A stretch of DNA of 64,000 bases from Microbispora sp. H13382 (GCF_014161445.1 NZ_JABBXA010000001.1:682001-746000), one strand, 5' to 3'; positions 1-11,637 are shown, counted from the first letter of the stretch. Numbers and translations: made by a program. The notes: generated by a model from the letters alone, not told the origin.

Positions 1-1500
1 GTCTACGTCGACCCCAAGGACGTCGATCCGGCCAAGCGCGACCTGGTCGCCACCACGCTGGCACGGGAGCTGAACAAGCCCAAGGAGGAGATCGCCGCCG
101 CGCTGGCCAAGACCGAGCAGCGGTACATCCCGCTGGCCCGCGACGTCGAGCCGCCGCGGGCCAAGCGCATCATGGGCTTCGAGCTCAGGGGCGTCGGCGT
201 GAAGGAGACCTACCGCCGTCTCTACCCCGGCAACTCGCTCGCGGGCGGCCTGCTCGGCTTCGTCGGCGTCGACGGCAGGGGCCTGGAGGGCCTGGAGAGC
301 GCGTACGACGACATCCTGGCGGGCAAGGACGGCAAGCAGAGCATCGAGCTCGGCGCCAACCGGCAGCGCATTCCGATGACGCGCAGCCAGCGCGAGGCGC
401 CGGTGCCCGGGCGCGACGTGCGCCTGACCATCGACAGGGACATCCAGTGGGCCGCGGAGGAGTCGCTGGCCCGGCAGGTCCGCGAGACGGGGGCGCGCAG
501 CGGCAGCGTGATCGTCATGGACGTGCCGACCGGTCAGATCCTGGCCATGGCGAACGCGCCCCAGGCCAACCTCAACGCCTGGCAGTCCGCCCCGGCGGAG
601 GACCGCGCCAACCGCGCCGCGTCGGAGATCTTCGAGCCGGGCAGCACCAACAAGGTCATCACGGCGGCGGCGGCGATGGAGGCCGGCGTGGTCGCTCCCG
701 ACACCGCCTTCCGCGTGCCCGACCACATCCAGTGCGCCGACCGGCAGCTCAGGGACGCCCACCCGCATGAACCCGAGTTGCTGACGTTCACCGGAATCCT
801 CGCCGAGTCGAGCAACGTCGGCACGATCATGGTAGCGGACAAGATCTCCAGCCAGCGGCTGTACGACATGTTCCGGTCGTTCGGATTCGGCGCGCGCAGC
901 GGGGCGGGGATCCCGGGTGATCAGGCCGGTCTGCTGCCCCAGTGGCAGACGTGGTCGGGCAGCCAGCGCTGTACCATCGCCTACGGTCAGGGCATCTCGG
1001 TCACGGCGCTGCAGATGGCAGGCGTCTACCAGACGATCGCCAACGGCGGAGTGCGGGTGACCCCCTCGATCGTGGCGGGCACCACCGACGCGCACGGGGC
1101 GTTCGTGCCCAGCCCGGCCGCCAAGAGCACACGCGTGATCAGCGAGACGACCGCCCGGCGGATCGCGCTGATGCTGGAGGCCGCGGTGGGCCACGAGGGC
1201 ACGGGGAAGGAGGCCTCGATCGAGGGCTACCGTGTCGCCGGCAAGACGGGCACCGCCATGCGGTACGACGAGAAGTGCGCGGGATACTGCGGATACACCG
1301 CCACGTTCGTCGGCTTCACTCCCGCGGACCAGCCCCGGCTGATGGCCCTGGCGGTCATCCAGGATCCGAAGAAAGGCCACTACGGCGGCGCCATCGCCGC
1401 CCCGGTGTTCAAGGACGTCATGACTTTCGCGTTGAAGAGCAGGAAGATCCCCCCGACCGGCACGAAGGCGCCCGAGATGCTCCTTCGCCCGGCGGAGTGA
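1..1500 (+). CDS. ftsI: Peptidoglycan D,D-transpeptidase FtsI (PBP3), 5' end outside the window
   Basis: This is the 3' part of the septal class B penicillin-binding protein that cross-links septal peptidoglycan with FtsW. The frame is open from base 1, so at least the N-terminal anchor is missing. In window codons, the PBP dimer domain comes first, followed by the transpeptidase with all three motifs: SxxK in PGSTNK (Ser at codon 215), SxN as S270-S-N272, and KTGT (Lys at codon 415). A CAGYCGY segment just after KTGT holds two Cys close together, which might form a disulfide. The stop codon lies 61 bases before the murE start chosen here, in the usual dcw order. Confidence 0.95.
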   Translation, partial: VYVDPKDVDPAKRDLVATTLARELNKPKEEIAAALAKTEQRYIPLARDVEPPRAKRIMGFELRGVGVKETYRRLYPGNSLAGGLLGFVGVDGRGLEGLESAYDDILAGKDGKQSIELGANRQRIPMTRSQREAPVPGRDVRLTIDRDIQWAAEESLARQVRETGARSGSVIVMDVPTGQILAMANAPQANLNAWQSAPAEDRANRAASEIFEPGSTNKVITAAAAMEAGVVAPDTAFRVPDHIQCADRQLRDAHPHEPELLTFTGILAESSNVGTIMVADKISSQRLYDMFRSFGFGARSGAGIPGDQAGLLPQWQTWSGSQRCTIAYGQGISVTALQMAGVYQTIANGGVRVTPSIVAGTTDAHGAFVPSPAAKSTRVISETTARRIALMLEAAVGHEGTGKEASIEGYRVAGKTGTAMRYDEKCAGYCGYTATFVGFTPADQPRLMALAVIQDPKKGHYGGAIAAPVFKDVMTFALKSRKIPPTGTKAPEMLLRPAE

Positions 1501-1561
1501 CCGCGGAGTGACGGGAGTCGGAGTGGCCGGGACGAGCGACGGAGGGGGGTACGCTCTCGCC

Positions 1562-3151
1562 GTGCGTTCCCCGTCGTCCATGCGTCCCGAGACCGTCCAG
1601 GCCCGCCCGCTGTCCGCGCTGGCGTCCCTGCTCGGCACGTCGTCGGCCGTCCCGTCGCCCGGCGCGCGTGCGGTCCGCGGCACGGTCACCGGCATCACCC
1701 TCGACTCGCGCCGGGTGCGGCGCGGTGACCTTTACGTGGCCGCACCGGGCAACGCCCGGCACGGCGCGGAGTTCGCCGGAGACGCGCTGGCGGCGGGCGC
1801 GACGGCGATCCTGACCGACCCCGACGGCCGCGACCGTGCCGCCGCCACCGGGCTGCCGGTGCTCGTCGTGCCCGACCCGAGGGCGGTGCTGGGGCAGGTC
1901 GCCGCCTGGGTGTACGGCAGGCCGGCGGCCGGCATCACGCTCATCGGCGTCACGGGCACCAGCGGCAAGTCCACCAGCACGTACCTGCTGGAGGCGGGAC
2001 TGCGGGCGGCGGGCCACCGCACCGGCCTGGTCGGCGGTGTGGAGATCCGCGCCGGCGATGTGCGTTTCACCCCCGAGCTCACCACCCCCGAGGCGACCGA
2101 CCTGCAGGGGCTGTTCGCGCTGATGCGCGAGCGGGGCGTGGGCGCCGCGGCCATGGAGGTCTCCAGCCACGCCCTGGCCCTCGGCCGGGTCGACGGCCTC
2201 TTCTACGACGTGTCGATCTTCACCAACCTGTCGCAGGACCACCTGGACTTCCACCGGGACCTGGACGACTACTTCGCGGCCAAGGCCCGTCTGTTCACCC
2301 CGGAGTTCAGCCGGGCGGGCGTGGTGAACATCGACGACGCCCACGGACGCGAGCTGGCCGCCACGGCCAAGATCCCGATCACCACGTTCTCCGCCACCGG
2401 GGCGCCGGAGGCCGACTGGCGCGCCGAGGACGTGCGCCTCGGCCCCGCGGGCAGCCGGTTCCGCCTGGTCGGTCCCGGCGGGGTCGAGGCCGAGGTGTCG
2501 GTGGCCCTGCCCGGCCCGTTCAACGTGGCCAACACCCTCGGCGCGCTGGTGGCCCTGGTCGAGGCGGGGGTCCCGCTGCAGGCCGCGGTGACCGGCGTCC
2601 GTGACTTCGCGGGCGTGCCGGGCCGGATGGAGCGGGTGCCGGGCGCGGACGACGTGCAGGTGATCGTCGACTACGCGCACAAGCCGGGCGCGGTGGAGTC
2701 GGTCCTGCGCTCGCTGCGCGCGGTGCTCGGCGACGGGCCCGGAGGCCGCCTGGTGATCGTGCTGGGCTGCGGGGGCGACCGCGACCGCGGCAAGCGCCCG
2801 ATGATGGGCGAGGCCGCAGTCCGCCTCGCCGACCTGGCCGTGTTCACCAGCGACAACCCACGTACGGAGGACCCGCTCGCGATCCTCGCCGCGATGCTGG
2901 AGGGCGCGCTGCGGGTACCCATCGAGGAGCGGGGCCACGTGGTCGTGGAGCCGGACCGGGCGGCCGCCATCCGCCTGGCGATCTGCGGTGCCGCGCCCGG
3001 AGATGTGGTAGTTGTGGCCGGCAAGGGACACGAGCAGGGGCAGTATGCCGGGGGCCGGGTCGTCCCCTTCGACGACCGCGAGGTGGCCGCCGCGGCCATC
3101 GCGGAACGGAGCCTGGCACGGCGGGCGGCGCGGGAGGCCGCCGATGCGTGA
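1562..3151 (+). CDS. murE: UDP-MurNAc-L-Ala-D-Glu:meso-DAP ligase
   Basis: Cytoplasmic ATP-dependent ligase that adds the third amino acid of the peptidoglycan stem peptide. The ATP-binding motif GTSGKST has Lys136. The motif DNPR (431-434) is the family signature for meso-diaminopimelate rather than lysine, so the wall is predicted to be DAP type. The GTG at 1562 was chosen because a purine-rich GGAGGGGGG lies about 12 bases upstream. An in-frame GTG at 1508 would add 18 unconserved-looking residues, and ATG 1580 is also possible. About 529 residues, normal for MurE. Confidence 0.95.
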   Translation: MRSPSSMRPETVQARPLSALASLLGTSSAVPSPGARAVRGTVTGITLDSRRVRRGDLYVAAPGNARHGAEFAGDALAAGATAILTDPDGRDRAAATGLPVLVVPDPRAVLGQVAAWVYGRPAAGITLIGVTGTSGKSTSTYLLEAGLRAAGHRTGLVGGVEIRAGDVRFTPELTTPEATDLQGLFALMRERGVGAAAMEVSSHALALGRVDGLFYDVSIFTNLSQDHLDFHRDLDDYFAAKARLFTPEFSRAGVVNIDDAHGRELAATAKIPITTFSATGAPEADWRAEDVRLGPAGSRFRLVGPGGVEAEVSVALPGPFNVANTLGALVALVEAGVPLQAAVTGVRDFAGVPGRMERVPGADDVQVIVDYAHKPGAVESVLRSLRAVLGDGPGGRLVIVLGCGGDRDRGKRPMMGEAAVRLADLAVFTSDNPRTEDPLAILAAMLEGALRVPIEERGHVVVEPDRAAAIRLAICGAAPGDVVVVAGKGHEQGQYAGGRVVPFDDREVAAAAIAERSLARRAAREAADA

Positions 3152-3214
3152 GCCGATGCCGGGCCGTGCCCTGGCGGCCGATTTAGCGACGCGAAAGAGA
3201 GCAGGAAAGACACC

Positions 3215-4582
3215 ATGATCCCGTTGCCGCTGGCCCGGGTCGCCGAGATCACGTCCGGAACGCTGAACGCGGCGGCCGACCCCTCGGCCGTCGTCCGGGG
3301 ACCCGTCGTGATCGACTCGCGGGCGGCCGGACCGGGCTCGCTGTTCGTGGCGATCAAGGGCGAGCGGGCCGACGGGCACGACTTCGCCCGGCAGGCCCAC
3401 GACGCCGGCGCCGTCGCCGTCCTCGCCACCCGGCCCGTCGAGGCGCCGGCCGTGATCGTCGACGACCCGCTCGCGGCCCTGGCCTCGCTGGCCACGGCCG
3501 TGGTGTCGGAGCTGCCGGCCGCGACCGTGGTCGGTGTGACCGGATCCGCCGGCAAGACCACGACCAAGGACCTGCTGGCCGGCCTCACCGCCCGGCTCGG
3601 CCCCACCATCGCCCCCGTCGGCTCGTTCAACAACGAGATCGGCCACCCGCTGACCGTGCTGAAGGCCGATGAGGCCACCCGGTTCCTGGTCCTGGAGCTG
3701 AGCGCCCGCAACGTCGGTCACATCGCCTACCTGGCGAGGATCGCCCCGCCCCGCATCGGGGTGGTGCTCAACGTCGGCGACGCGCACCTCGGCGTGTTCG
3801 GCGGCAAGGAGGCGATCGCCCGGGCCAAGGGCGAACTGGTCGAGGCGCTGCCCGCCGACGGGGTGGCCGTGCTCAACGCCGACGACCCGCTGGTGCGCGC
3901 GATGGCCGGCCGTACGCGCGCGCGGGTGACCTACTTCGGGCGCTCGCCCGAGGCGCATGTGCGGGCGGAGGACGAGACGCTGGACGCGACCGGCCGCGCC
4001 TCGTTCACGCTGCGCACGCCGTCCGGCACGGCGCCGGTCCGGTTGCGCCTGCACGGCGCGCACCTCGTGGCCAACGCCCTCGCCGCGGCGGCGGCCGCCC
4101 ACGAGCTGGGGCTGCCGGTGGCGGACATCGCCGAGGAGCTGTCGGCGGCAGAGCCGCGCAGCCGGTGGCGCATGGAGGTCACCGAGCGGCCCGACGGCGT
4201 GACCGTGATCAACGACGCCTACAACGCCAGCCCCGACTCCGTGCGGGCCGCCATCGGCAGCCTCGCGGTCATCGGCGAGGGGCGGCGGCGGTTCGCGGTG
4301 ATCGCCGCGATGCGCGAGCTGGGCGAGCACGCTCCGGCGCTGAACGAGGAGTTCGGGCGGCTGGCCGCCGGCGTGGGGCTGGAGGCGCTGGTCGTCGTGG
4401 GGGAGGACGCCGAGCCCGTGCTCGCCGGCGCTCCCGCCGCGATCTACGCGCCCGACGTCGCGACGGCGGCCAGGGAGCTGTCGGACCGGCTCGCGCCGGG
4501 CGACGTGGTGCTGGTGAAGGGGCCGCGTGCGGCCGGGCTCGAGCGGGTCGCCGAGGCGATCCTCGGAGGTGACGCCCGGTGA
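3215..4582 (+). CDS. murF: UDP-MurNAc-tripeptide:D-Ala-D-Ala ligase
   Basis: Cytoplasmic ligase that completes the UDP-MurNAc-pentapeptide by adding D-Ala-D-Ala. The Mur ligase P-loop GSAGKTTT has Lys114, and the central domain carries the FNNEIGHP and NVGDAHL segments typical of MurF. The N-terminal domain (about 1-100) has the DSR motif of UDP-substrate binding. About 455 residues, normal length. The start ATG is preceded by AGCAGGAAAG. The 63-base gap to murE shows no promoter-like sequence, so the genes are probably co-transcribed. The stop overlaps the mraY start by 4 bases. Confidence 0.95.
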   Translation: MIPLPLARVAEITSGTLNAAADPSAVVRGPVVIDSRAAGPGSLFVAIKGERADGHDFARQAHDAGAVAVLATRPVEAPAVIVDDPLAALASLATAVVSELPAATVVGVTGSAGKTTTKDLLAGLTARLGPTIAPVGSFNNEIGHPLTVLKADEATRFLVLELSARNVGHIAYLARIAPPRIGVVLNVGDAHLGVFGGKEAIARAKGELVEALPADGVAVLNADDPLVRAMAGRTRARVTYFGRSPEAHVRAEDETLDATGRASFTLRTPSGTAPVRLRLHGAHLVANALAAAAAAHELGLPVADIAEELSAAEPRSRWRMEVTERPDGVTVINDAYNASPDSVRAAIGSLAVIGEGRRRFAVIAAMRELGEHAPALNEEFGRLAAGVGLEALVVVGEDAEPVLAGAPAAIYAPDVATAARELSDRLAPGDVVLVKGPRAAGLERVAEAILGGDAR

Positions 4583-5655
4583 GGAACATCCTCATCGCGG
4601 GGGCGATCTCGCTGATTCTGTCCATGGTCGGCACGCCGCTGGCCATCCGGCTGTTCGCCCGCAGGGGCTACGGCCAGAACATCCGTGAGGAGGGGCCGTC
4701 GGGGCACTACGACAAGAAGGGCACCCCGACGATGGGCGGCACGGTGATCGTCATCGCGTCGCTGATCGGCTACTTCGTCGCCCACGGCGTGACCGTCTTC
4801 TCGGAGGTCGGCGACCCCCCGACGGCCTCGGGGCTGCTGGTGCTGTTCCTGATGACGGGCCTCGGCGCGGTCGGCTTCCTCGACGACTTCATCAAGATCT
4901 ACAAGCAGCGGAGCCTCGGGCTGCGCAGCGGCGCCAAGGCGGCCGGGCAGCTCGTCATCGGCGCGATCTTCGCGGTGCTCGTCCTGCGGTTCCCCAACGC
5001 CTACGCCGTGACCCCCGCGGAGACGCGGGTGTCGTTCCTGCGGGACATCGGGCCGTCGATCGGCCTGATCGGCTTCATGATCTGGGTCGTGTTCTTCATC
5101 GTGGGCTTCTCGAACGCGGTGAACCTGACCGACGGCCTCGACGGCCTGGCCTCCGGCGCCACCTGCCTGGTCCTCGCGGCGTACGTGCTGATCGGCAACT
5201 GGCAGCTGCGCAACAGCTGCACGACGGTCGGCTTCGGCCCCAACTGCTACTGGGTGCGAGATCCGCTCGACCTGGCGGTGGTCGCGGCGGCGGTGCTCGG
5301 CGCCTGTCTGGGCTTCCTGTGGTGGAACGCCCCGCCCGCCAAGATCTTCATGGGTGACACCGGATCGCTGGCCCTCGGCGGCGTGATCGCCGGCCTGGCC
5401 TTCACCACCCGGACCCAGCTCCTGCTCGTCATCCTGGGCGGCCTGTTCGCGATCATCACGATGTCGGTGATCATCCAGGTCGGGTCCTTCAAACTGACCC
5501 GCAGACGGGTCTTCCGGATGGCGCCCCTCCAGCACCACTTCGAGCTGTCGGGCTGGGCCGAGACGACGATCGTGGTGCGCTTCTGGCTGATCGCCGCGTT
5601 GTGCGTCGCCGCCGGTCTCGGACTGTTCTACCTCGAATGGATGCCGAAACAGTGA
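4579..5655 (+). CDS. mraY: Phospho-N-acetylmuramoyl-pentapeptide transferase MraY
   Basis: Integral membrane enzyme that transfers phospho-MurNAc-pentapeptide to undecaprenyl phosphate, making lipid I. About ten hydrophobic segments are seen. Active-site acidic residues are present: D102-D103 in FLDDF and D185 in [10 protein letters not shown], plus the cytoplasmic loop [19 protein letters not shown]. The PLQHHFE motif lies near the C-terminus. The GTG start overlaps the murF stop (GTGA) and has GGAGGTGA just upstream, which points to translational coupling. 358 residues, normal length. Confidence 0.96.
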   Translation: MRNILIAGAISLILSMVGTPLAIRLFARRGYGQNIREEGPSGHYDKKGTPTMGGTVIVIASLIGYFVAHGVTVFSEVGDPPTASGLLVLFLMTGLGAVGFLDDFIKIYKQRSLGLRSGAKAAGQLVIGAIFAVLVLRFPNAYAVTPAETRVSFLRDIGPSIGLIGFMIWVVFFIVGFSNAVNLTDGLDGLASGATCLVLAAYVLIGNWQLRNSCTTVGFGPNCYWVRDPLDLAVVAAAVLGACLGFLWWNAPPAKIFMGDTGSLALGGVIAGLAFTTRTQLLLVILGGLFAIITMSVIIQVGSFKLTRRRVFRMAPLQHHFELSGWAETTIVVRFWLIAALCVAAGLGLFYLEWMPKQ

Positions 5656-7013
5656 ACGTCGTCGTCGCCGGCCTCGGCGTGTCGGGCGCCGCCGCGGCGC
5701 GGGCCCTGGCCGCCCGCGGCGAGCGTGTGACCGTCCTGGAGGCCGCGGACGGCGAGCGGCAGCGCGCGACGGCCGCCGAGCTCGCCGAGCTGGGTGTGGA
5801 GGTGCGCTTCGGCGAGCCCGCCCTGCCCGCCGGCGCCTCGCTCCTGGTCACCTCGCCGGGCTGGCGGCCCGCCACCCCGCTGCTCGTCGCCGCGGCGGAC
5901 GCGGGCGTCGAGGTCATCGGGGAGGTCGAGCTGGCCTGGCGGCTGCGGGAGGACCCGGCCGCCCCCTGGCTCGCGCTGACCGGCACCAACGGCAAGACCA
6001 CCGCCGTCCGCATGCTCGCCTCCATGCTGTCCGCCGCCGGGCACAAGGCCCTGGCCGTGGGCAACGTGGGCGTCCCCATCGTGGAGGCCGTGGACGGGCC
6101 GTACGACGTGCTTGCCGTGGAGCTGTCGAGTTTCCAGCTCCACTGGTCCTCGACCCCGGCCCCGCTCGCGGCGGCCGTGCTCAACGTCGCGCCGGACCAC
6201 ATCGACTGGCACGGCTCGATGGAGGAGTACGCCGCGGCGAAGGCCCGCGTCTTCGCTCACGCCGGGACCGTGGTCTACAACGCCGACGACCCGTGGTCGT
6301 CCCGCCTGGCCGAGCCGTACGCCTCGCGGGTGGGCTTCACGCTCGCCGTGCCCAGGCCCGGGCAGCTGGGAGTCGTGGAGGACCTGCTCGTCGACCGGGC
6401 CTTCGTCGCCGACCCGGCGACCTCGGCGGAGGAGCTGGCCTGCCTCGCCGACGTGCGGCCGTTCGCCCCGCACAACGTCGCCAACGCGCTCGCCGCGGCC
6501 GCCCTGGCCCGCGCGTTCGGCGTGCCGCCCGAGGCCGTACGCCGCGGCCTGCGGGAGTTCACCCCCGACCCGCACCGGATCGCGCACGTCGCCCGGGTCG
6601 GCGAGGTCGACTACGTGGACGATTCCAAGGCCACCAACCCGCACGCGGCCGCCGCGTCGCTGGCCGCCTACGAGTCGGTCGTGTGGATCGCGGGCGGGCA
6701 GCTCAAGGGCGCCGACGTCGACGAGCTCGTACGGCAGGCCGCGCCCCGGCTGCGCGGGGCGGTGCTGCTGGGGGCCGACCGGGACGTGATCCGCGAGGCA
6801 TTGGCGCGACACGCCGCGAATGTCCCCGTCGTGGACGTGCCGGGGCAAGACACTGGGGTCATGGACCGCGTCGTCGCCGAAGCCGCCCGGCTCGCCACCC
6901 CGGGCGACACCGTGCTGCTCGCCCCCGCCGGGGCCTCGCTGGACATGTTCGCCGGGTACGGAGCGCGTGGGGAGGCCTTCGCCCGAGCCGTGCAGCGGCT
7001 GGCGGACCGGTGA
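5637..7013 (+). CDS. murD: UDP-MurNAc-L-Ala:D-Glu ligase
   Basis: Adds D-glutamate to UDP-MurNAc-L-Ala. The N-terminal Rossmann-like domain begins [18 protein letters not shown]. The P-loop is TGTNGKTT (Lys120), followed by the central [14 protein letters not shown] segment and the C-terminal [11 protein letters not shown] motif. The start is ambiguous: ATG 5637 overlaps mraY by 19 bases, while GTG 5652 would give a 4-base GTGA overlap like its neighbours. The longer form was kept. 458 residues in this form, normal for MurD. Confidence 0.94.
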   Translation: MDAETVNVVVAGLGVSGAAAARALAARGERVTVLEAADGERQRATAAELAELGVEVRFGEPALPAGASLLVTSPGWRPATPLLVAAADAGVEVIGEVELAWRLREDPAAPWLALTGTNGKTTAVRMLASMLSAAGHKALAVGNVGVPIVEAVDGPYDVLAVELSSFQLHWSSTPAPLAAAVLNVAPDHIDWHGSMEEYAAAKARVFAHAGTVVYNADDPWSSRLAEPYASRVGFTLAVPRPGQLGVVEDLLVDRAFVADPATSAEELACLADVRPFAPHNVANALAAAALARAFGVPPEAVRRGLREFTPDPHRIAHVARVGEVDYVDDSKATNPHAAAASLAAYESVVWIAGGQLKGADVDELVRQAAPRLRGAVLLGADRDVIREALARHAANVPVVDVPGQDTGVMDRVVAEAARLATPGDTVLLAPAGASLDMFAGYGARGEAFARAVQRLADR

Positions 7014-8437
7014 CGGGCCCCGCGCCCGGCCCCGCCGGCGCCGCGCCCGCGCGGAAGACCGATCGCCGGGAGCCCGAGCGTCAGGGGCCCGAGCCCATCG
7101 GCTGGGCCGCCGCCCAGCTCGCCGCGCTGCGCGAGCTGCTCGGCCGCCCGCTGACGTCCTACCATCTCGTGCTCGGCTGCAGTGCGCTGCTGCTGGCGCT
7201 CGGGCTGATGATGGTGCTGTCGGCGTCGAGCATCGAGGCGCTCCAGCGGACCGGCGACCCCTTCTACTGGTTCCTCAAGCAGGTCACGTCCGTGGCGATC
7301 GGGCTCCCCCTGATGTGGGTCTGCTCCCGGCTGCCGCAGCGGTTCTTCCGCCTGGCCGGCTATCCGCTGATGGGCCTGTCGATCCTCGGCCTGCTGATGG
7401 TCATCTTCCTCGGCCAGGAGCTGCTGGGCGCCCAGCGGTGGATCGTCATCGGCCCGTTCTCGGTCCAGCCGTCGGAGCCGGCGAAGCTGGCCCTGGTGCT
7501 GTGGGGGGCCGACCTGCTCGCCACGCGGGCACGCGCCGGGCGCATCGAGTGGCGACAGCTGCTGATCCCGCTGATGCCGGGCGTGGCCCTGCTGGCCGTC
7601 CTGGTCATGCTGGGGCGCGACCTCGGCACGACGCTCGTGCTCATGATGATCTTCCTCGCGCTGCTGTGGGTGGTCGGCGCGCCGGTGCGGCTGTTCGGCG
7701 GGATCCTCGCGCTGCTCGTGCTGGCGACCGCCACTATGATCATCGTCGAGCCGTACCGGCTCGGCCGTCTCACCGGTTTCATGCACGTGTGGGAGACCGC
7801 GCAGGACGAGGGGTTCCAGTCCGCCCAGGGGCTGATGGCGATCGGCTCGGGCGGCTGGTTCGGCCTCGGGCTCGGCGCGGGCCGGCAGAAGTGGAACTAC
7901 GTCCCGCACGCGGAGAGCGACTTCATCTTCTCCATCCTGGGCGAGGAGCTCGGGCTGATGGGGACGCTCGTGGTGGTCGCGCTGTTCGGCCTGCTCGGCT
8001 ACGCCGGGCTGCGCATCGCCATGCGGACGAAGGACCCCTTCGTCCGGCTGTCGGCCGCCGCCGTCACCGCCTGGATCGCCGGGCAGGCCGTGGTCAACAT
8101 CGGCGCGGTCATCGGGGTCTTCCCGGTCACCGGCATCCCGTTGCCCCTGGTGTCGTACGGCGGATCGGCGCTGCTGCCGACGCTCGCGGCGCTCGGCATG
8201 CTGCTGTCGTTCGCCAAGCAGGAGCCCGGAGCGGCCGAGGCGCTGGCCGCCCGTGGCCCGGGACCGGCCGCGCGGGCTCTAAGCTGGCTTGGCTTGAACG
8301 GCCGCGCCAGGCGGCCCGCGGCCTCGCGGGCACCGGCCCGGCAGCAGGCGGCACAGAAGGCACGGCCGCGGACGGCACGAAACGGAACGACGCGGGAACG
8401 GACGCGAGAACATCCGCGAGAACAGGGAGTGACATGA
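7010..8437 (+). CDS. ftsW: SEDS peptidoglycan glycosyltransferase FtsW
   Basis: Polytopic membrane polymerase of septal glycan strands and partner of FtsI. A basic, Pro/Ala-rich cytoplasmic N-terminus of about 50 residues precedes some ten hydrophobic segments. SEDS signatures are visible: [19 protein letters not shown], the [15 protein letters not shown] loop and [13 protein letters not shown]. The C-terminal tail (about 60 residues) is Arg/Ala-rich. The GTG start overlaps the murD stop by 4 bases, and the stop overlaps the murG ATG. 475 residues. Confidence 0.94.
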   Translation: MTGPAPGPAGAAPARKTDRREPERQGPEPIGWAAAQLAALRELLGRPLTSYHLVLGCSALLLALGLMMVLSASSIEALQRTGDPFYWFLKQVTSVAIGLPLMWVCSRLPQRFFRLAGYPLMGLSILGLLMVIFLGQELLGAQRWIVIGPFSVQPSEPAKLALVLWGADLLATRARAGRIEWRQLLIPLMPGVALLAVLVMLGRDLGTTLVLMMIFLALLWVVGAPVRLFGGILALLVLATATMIIVEPYRLGRLTGFMHVWETAQDEGFQSAQGLMAIGSGGWFGLGLGAGRQKWNYVPHAESDFIFSILGEELGLMGTLVVVALFGLLGYAGLRIAMRTKDPFVRLSAAAVTAWIAGQAVVNIGAVIGVFPVTGIPLPLVSYGGSALLPTLAALGMLLSFAKQEPGAAEALAARGPGPAARALSWLGLNGRARRPAASRAPARQQAAQKARPRTARNGTTRERTREHPREQGVT

Positions 8438-9513
8438 GGGTGGTCCTCGCCGGCGGCGGGACGGCCGGCCATATCGAGCCGGCGCTCGCGCTGGCCGACG
8501 CGCTTCGCCGGCTCGACCCGAGGATCGGCATCACCTGCCTCGGCACCGAGCGCGGCCTGGAGACCCGCCTGGTGCCCGCCCGGGGCTACGAGCTCGAACT
8601 CGTGCCCGCGGTGCCGCTGCCCCGCTCGCTCAGCCCCCAGCTCCTCACCGTGCCCGGCCGCCTGGCCGGGGCCATCGGCAGCGCCGCGGGCATCCTCGAC
8701 AGGGTCGGGGCGGACGTCCTGGTCGGCTTCGGCGGGTACGTCGCCACGCCCGGCTACCTCGGCGCCCGGCGGCGCGGGGTGCCGATCGTGGTCCACGAGG
8801 CCAACCCCCGGCCCGGCCTGGCCAACCGGCTCGGCGCCCGCCTCACCGAGCACGTCTTCACCGGCCACCCGGAGGCCGCGCTCCCGAACGCCGAGTACAT
8901 CGGCATCCCGCTGCGCCGCGAGATCAGCATGATGGACCGGCTGTCGATGGGCGACAAGGCGCGGTCGTACTTCGGGCTGGAGTCCGACCGGGTGACGCTG
9001 CTGGTGTTCGGCGGCTCGCAGGGCGCCCGCTCCATCAACCAGGCGGCGCTGGAGGCCGCGCCCTACCTGCGGGCGGCCGGCGTCCAGGTGCTGCACGTGA
9101 TCGGGCCCAAGAACACCGTCGAGGTGGAGCCCCCGCCGGGCGACCCGCAGTACGTGATCCTGCCGTACGTCGACCGGATGGACCTCGCCTACGCCGCCGC
9201 CGACCTCGTGCTGTCCCGCGCGGGCGCCATGACCTGCGCCGAGCTCACCGCGGTGGGGCTGCCCGCGGCGTTCGTGCCGCTTCCGCACGGCAACGGCGAG
9301 CAGCGCCTCAACGCCGAGCCGATCGTGCGGGGCGGGGGCGGCCTGCTGGTCGACGACGCGAACCTGTCGGCCGCCTGGATCGTCCAGACGCTGCTGCCGA
9401 TCCTGAACGACCCCGAGCGCGTGGTCGCGATGTCCGAGGCCGCGTCGCGGATGGGCCGCAAGGACGCGGACACGGCGCTCGCCCGCAAGGTGCTGGAGAT
9501 CGCTCACCGATGA
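8434..9513 (+). CDS. murG: UDP-GlcNAc:lipid I N-acetylglucosaminyltransferase
   Basis: Peripheral membrane GT-B glycosyltransferase that turns lipid I into lipid II. The N-terminal glycine-rich loop is [16 protein letters not shown]. The C-terminal UDP-GlcNAc-binding part shows [13 protein letters not shown] and [18 protein letters not shown]. In the acceptor loop, [15 protein letters not shown] is typical. Length 359, standard. ATG overlaps the ftsW stop (ATGA), and its own stop overlaps the murC ATG. Confidence 0.95.
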   Translation: MRVVLAGGGTAGHIEPALALADALRRLDPRIGITCLGTERGLETRLVPARGYELELVPAVPLPRSLSPQLLTVPGRLAGAIGSAAGILDRVGADVLVGFGGYVATPGYLGARRRGVPIVVHEANPRPGLANRLGARLTEHVFTGHPEAALPNAEYIGIPLRREISMMDRLSMGDKARSYFGLESDRVTLLVFGGSQGARSINQAALEAAPYLRAAGVQVLHVIGPKNTVEVEPPPGDPQYVILPYVDRMDLAYAAADLVLSRAGAMTCAELTAVGLPAAFVPLPHGNGEQRLNAEPIVRGGGGLLVDDANLSAAWIVQTLLPILNDPERVVAMSEAASRMGRKDADTALARKVLEIAHR

Positions 9514-10934
9514 GTCTCGTCAAGCTCGTGGATCCCGTTCCCGCGGCCGCCCTGGGGCGGGTGCACTTCATCGGCATCGGCGGCGCCGGGATGTCGGGCA
9601 TCGCCCGGATCCTGCTCAAGCGGGGCGTGCCGGTGTCGGGCAGCGACGCGCGGCCCTCGGAGCTGCTGACCGAGCTGCGCGAGCTGGGCGCGGTCATCCA
9701 CGTCGGCCACGCCGCCTCCCACATCAAGAACGTGGACACGGTCGTGGTGTCCACCGCGATCCGCGACTCCAACCCCGAGCTGGGGGAGGCGCTGCGGCAG
9801 GACCTGCGGGTGATCCCGCGCGCCGCCGCGCTGGCGTCGGTCATGACCGGCCGCACCGGCATCGCCGTCGCCGGCACGCACGGCAAGACCACGACCACCT
9901 CGATGCTGACGGTGGCGTTGCAGAAGTGCGGTGAGGACCCGTCGTACTGCGTCGGCGGGCAGCTCGTGACGACCGGGCTCGGCGCCGACGACGGCGCGGG
10001 CGAGGTGTTCGTGGCGGAGGCCGACGAGAGCGACGGCTCGTTCCTCATGCTCGCCCCGGGCATCGCCGTGGTGACCAACGTCGAGGCCGACCATCTCGAC
10101 AACTACGGCGACCCCCAGGCCGTCCATGACAGCTTCGCCCGCTTCGTCGAGCGGATCGGTTCGCTGCTCGTGGTCTGCGCCGACGACCCGGGCGCCGCGG
10201 CCCTCGTGCCGATCGCGCGCGAGCGCGGCCTCACCGTCGTGACGTACGGCGAGAGCCGGGGCGCCGACCTGCGCACGACCGACGTGGTGCCGCGCGGCCT
10301 CGGCGTGGAGTTCGCCGTGGAGCTCGGCCCCGCCGCGCCCGGGGGACCGGGACGCGGCGAGGTGCGCCTCGCCGTGCCCGGCCGGCACAACGCGCTCAAC
10401 GCCACCGCGGTGATCGCCGTGGCACTCCACCTCGGCCTGCGCTTCGACGACGTCAAGGAGGGCCTGGCCGCCTTCGGCGGGGCCAAGCGGCGGTTCGAGT
10501 CGAAGGGCGAGGCCGGGGGCGTGACGGTCTACGACAGCTACGCCCACCACCCGACCGAGCTGACCGCCGACCTGCGCGCCGCCCGCGACGTCGTGACCGG
10601 CGACGGCCGGGTCATCGCGGTCTTCCAGCCGCACCTGTACTCGCGCACGCGGTTCTTCGCCGACGAGTTCGGCGCGGCGCTCGGCCTCGCCGACGAGGTG
10701 GTCGTGCTCGACGTGTACGGCGCGCGCGAGGACCCCGAGCCCGGGGTCTCCGGCGCCCTCGTCGCGGGGAAGGTCCCGCTTCCCGCCGAGCGGGTCGTGT
10801 ACGCGCCCGACCGGCAGGCCGTGCCCGCGCTCGTCGCCGGCCGGGCCCGGGCCGGCGACATCGTGCTCACGATGGGCGCGGGAGACGTGACGGAGCTCGG
10901 CCCGAGGATCGTCGCGGAGCTGTCCGCCCAGTGA
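9510..10934 (+). CDS. murC: UDP-N-acetylmuramate:L-alanine ligase
   Basis: Adds the first amino acid of the stem peptide. The N-terminal [16 protein letters not shown] nucleotide-binding segment is followed by the P-loop GTHGKTTTT (Lys126), [11 protein letters not shown] and the C-terminal DSYAHHPTE motif. 474 residues. The start codon overlaps the murG stop by four bases. The gene follows murG as in most actinobacterial dcw clusters. The next gene, ftsQ, begins 32 bases downstream. Confidence 0.95.
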   Translation: MSLVKLVDPVPAAALGRVHFIGIGGAGMSGIARILLKRGVPVSGSDARPSELLTELRELGAVIHVGHAASHIKNVDTVVVSTAIRDSNPELGEALRQDLRVIPRAAALASVMTGRTGIAVAGTHGKTTTTSMLTVALQKCGEDPSYCVGGQLVTTGLGADDGAGEVFVAEADESDGSFLMLAPGIAVVTNVEADHLDNYGDPQAVHDSFARFVERIGSLLVVCADDPGAAALVPIARERGLTVVTYGESRGADLRTTDVVPRGLGVEFAVELGPAAPGGPGRGEVRLAVPGRHNALNATAVIAVALHLGLRFDDVKEGLAAFGGAKRRFESKGEAGGVTVYDSYAHHPTELTADLRAARDVVTGDGRVIAVFQPHLYSRTRFFADEFGAALGLADEVVVLDVYGAREDPEPGVSGALVAGKVPLPAERVVYAPDRQAVPALVAGRARAGDIVLTMGAGDVTELGPRIVAELSAQ

Positions 10935-10965
10935 TCCGGGACGCGAGCCGGAGCGTGGGGGACCG

Positions 10966-11637
10966 GTGAGGCGGGCCGTCCGGCGTTCGGCCCTCGCCAC
11001 CCTGCTGACCGGCGGGGTGGTGGGCGTCGCCACGTGGGTCGTGTTCTTCTCGCCCGTCCTCGGCGTGCGGGAGGTCGAGATCACCGGCAACAGCCGGATC
11101 CCCGCCGAGCAGCTGCGCCAGGCCGCGGGGGTGCGTACCGGCACCCCGCTCGCCACCGTGGACCTCGCCGAGGTCGAACGGCGGCTGCGGGCGATGCGGG
11201 CGGTCGAGTCGGCCGCGGTCGACCGCGGCTGGCCCGGGACGCTACGCGTCAGCGTTGTCGAGCGTGTCCCCGCCGCCGCCGTGCCCATGGGCCCGACGAC
11301 CGCGGTGATCGACCGGTACGGGGTCGTGCTGCAGCAGGTGACCGTGGCCCCGCCCCGGCTGCCGGTGCTGCGCGTCCAGCGGGCGGCCGCGGACGATCCC
11401 GCCACCAGGGCCGGGCTCACCGTGCTGCGGGCGCTACCGGACAGCGTGCTGGAGCGCCTGCGGGAGCTGCGTGTCCCCTCGCCCCGGTCGATCACGCTCA
11501 AACTCACGGACGGCCGTACGGTCGTCTGGGGGGACGCGGGGCGCTCGGCGCAGAAGGGACGTGTCCTGCTCGCCGCGCTCGCCAAGCCGGGTACCAGCTA
11601 CGATGTCAGCTCGCCGCAGGTGGTGACGGTCAGGTGA
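10966..11637 (+). CDS. ftsQ: Cell division protein FtsQ/DivIB
   Basis: Bitopic divisome protein. A short basic cytoplasmic N-terminus is followed by one membrane segment (about residues 8-27), then a POTRA domain with the typical VREVEITGNSRIPAEQL start, and a beta domain. The role, from the family, is to scaffold FtsL/FtsB and hold the transpeptidase complex. 223 residues is short but within the actinobacterial range. The GTG start is preceded by GTGGGGGACCG. The downstream 247 bases hold the ftsZ leader. Confidence 0.9.
   Translation: MRRAVRRSALATLLTGGVVGVATWVVFFSPVLGVREVEITGNSRIPAEQLRQAAGVRTGTPLATVDLAEVERRLRAMRAVESAAVDRGWPGTLRVSVVERVPAAAVPMGPTTAVIDRYGVVLQQVTVAPPRLPVLRVQRAAADDPATRAGLTVLRALPDSVLERLRELRVPSPRSITLKLTDGRTVVWGDAGRSAQKGRVLLAALAKPGTSYDVSSPQVVTVR

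Noticed and set aside
1418-4330. Very long open frame antisense to murE/murF
   Set aside because: High GC leaves few stops on the opposite strand; residues are Arg/Gly/His-rich without any domain. The + strand genes are certain.
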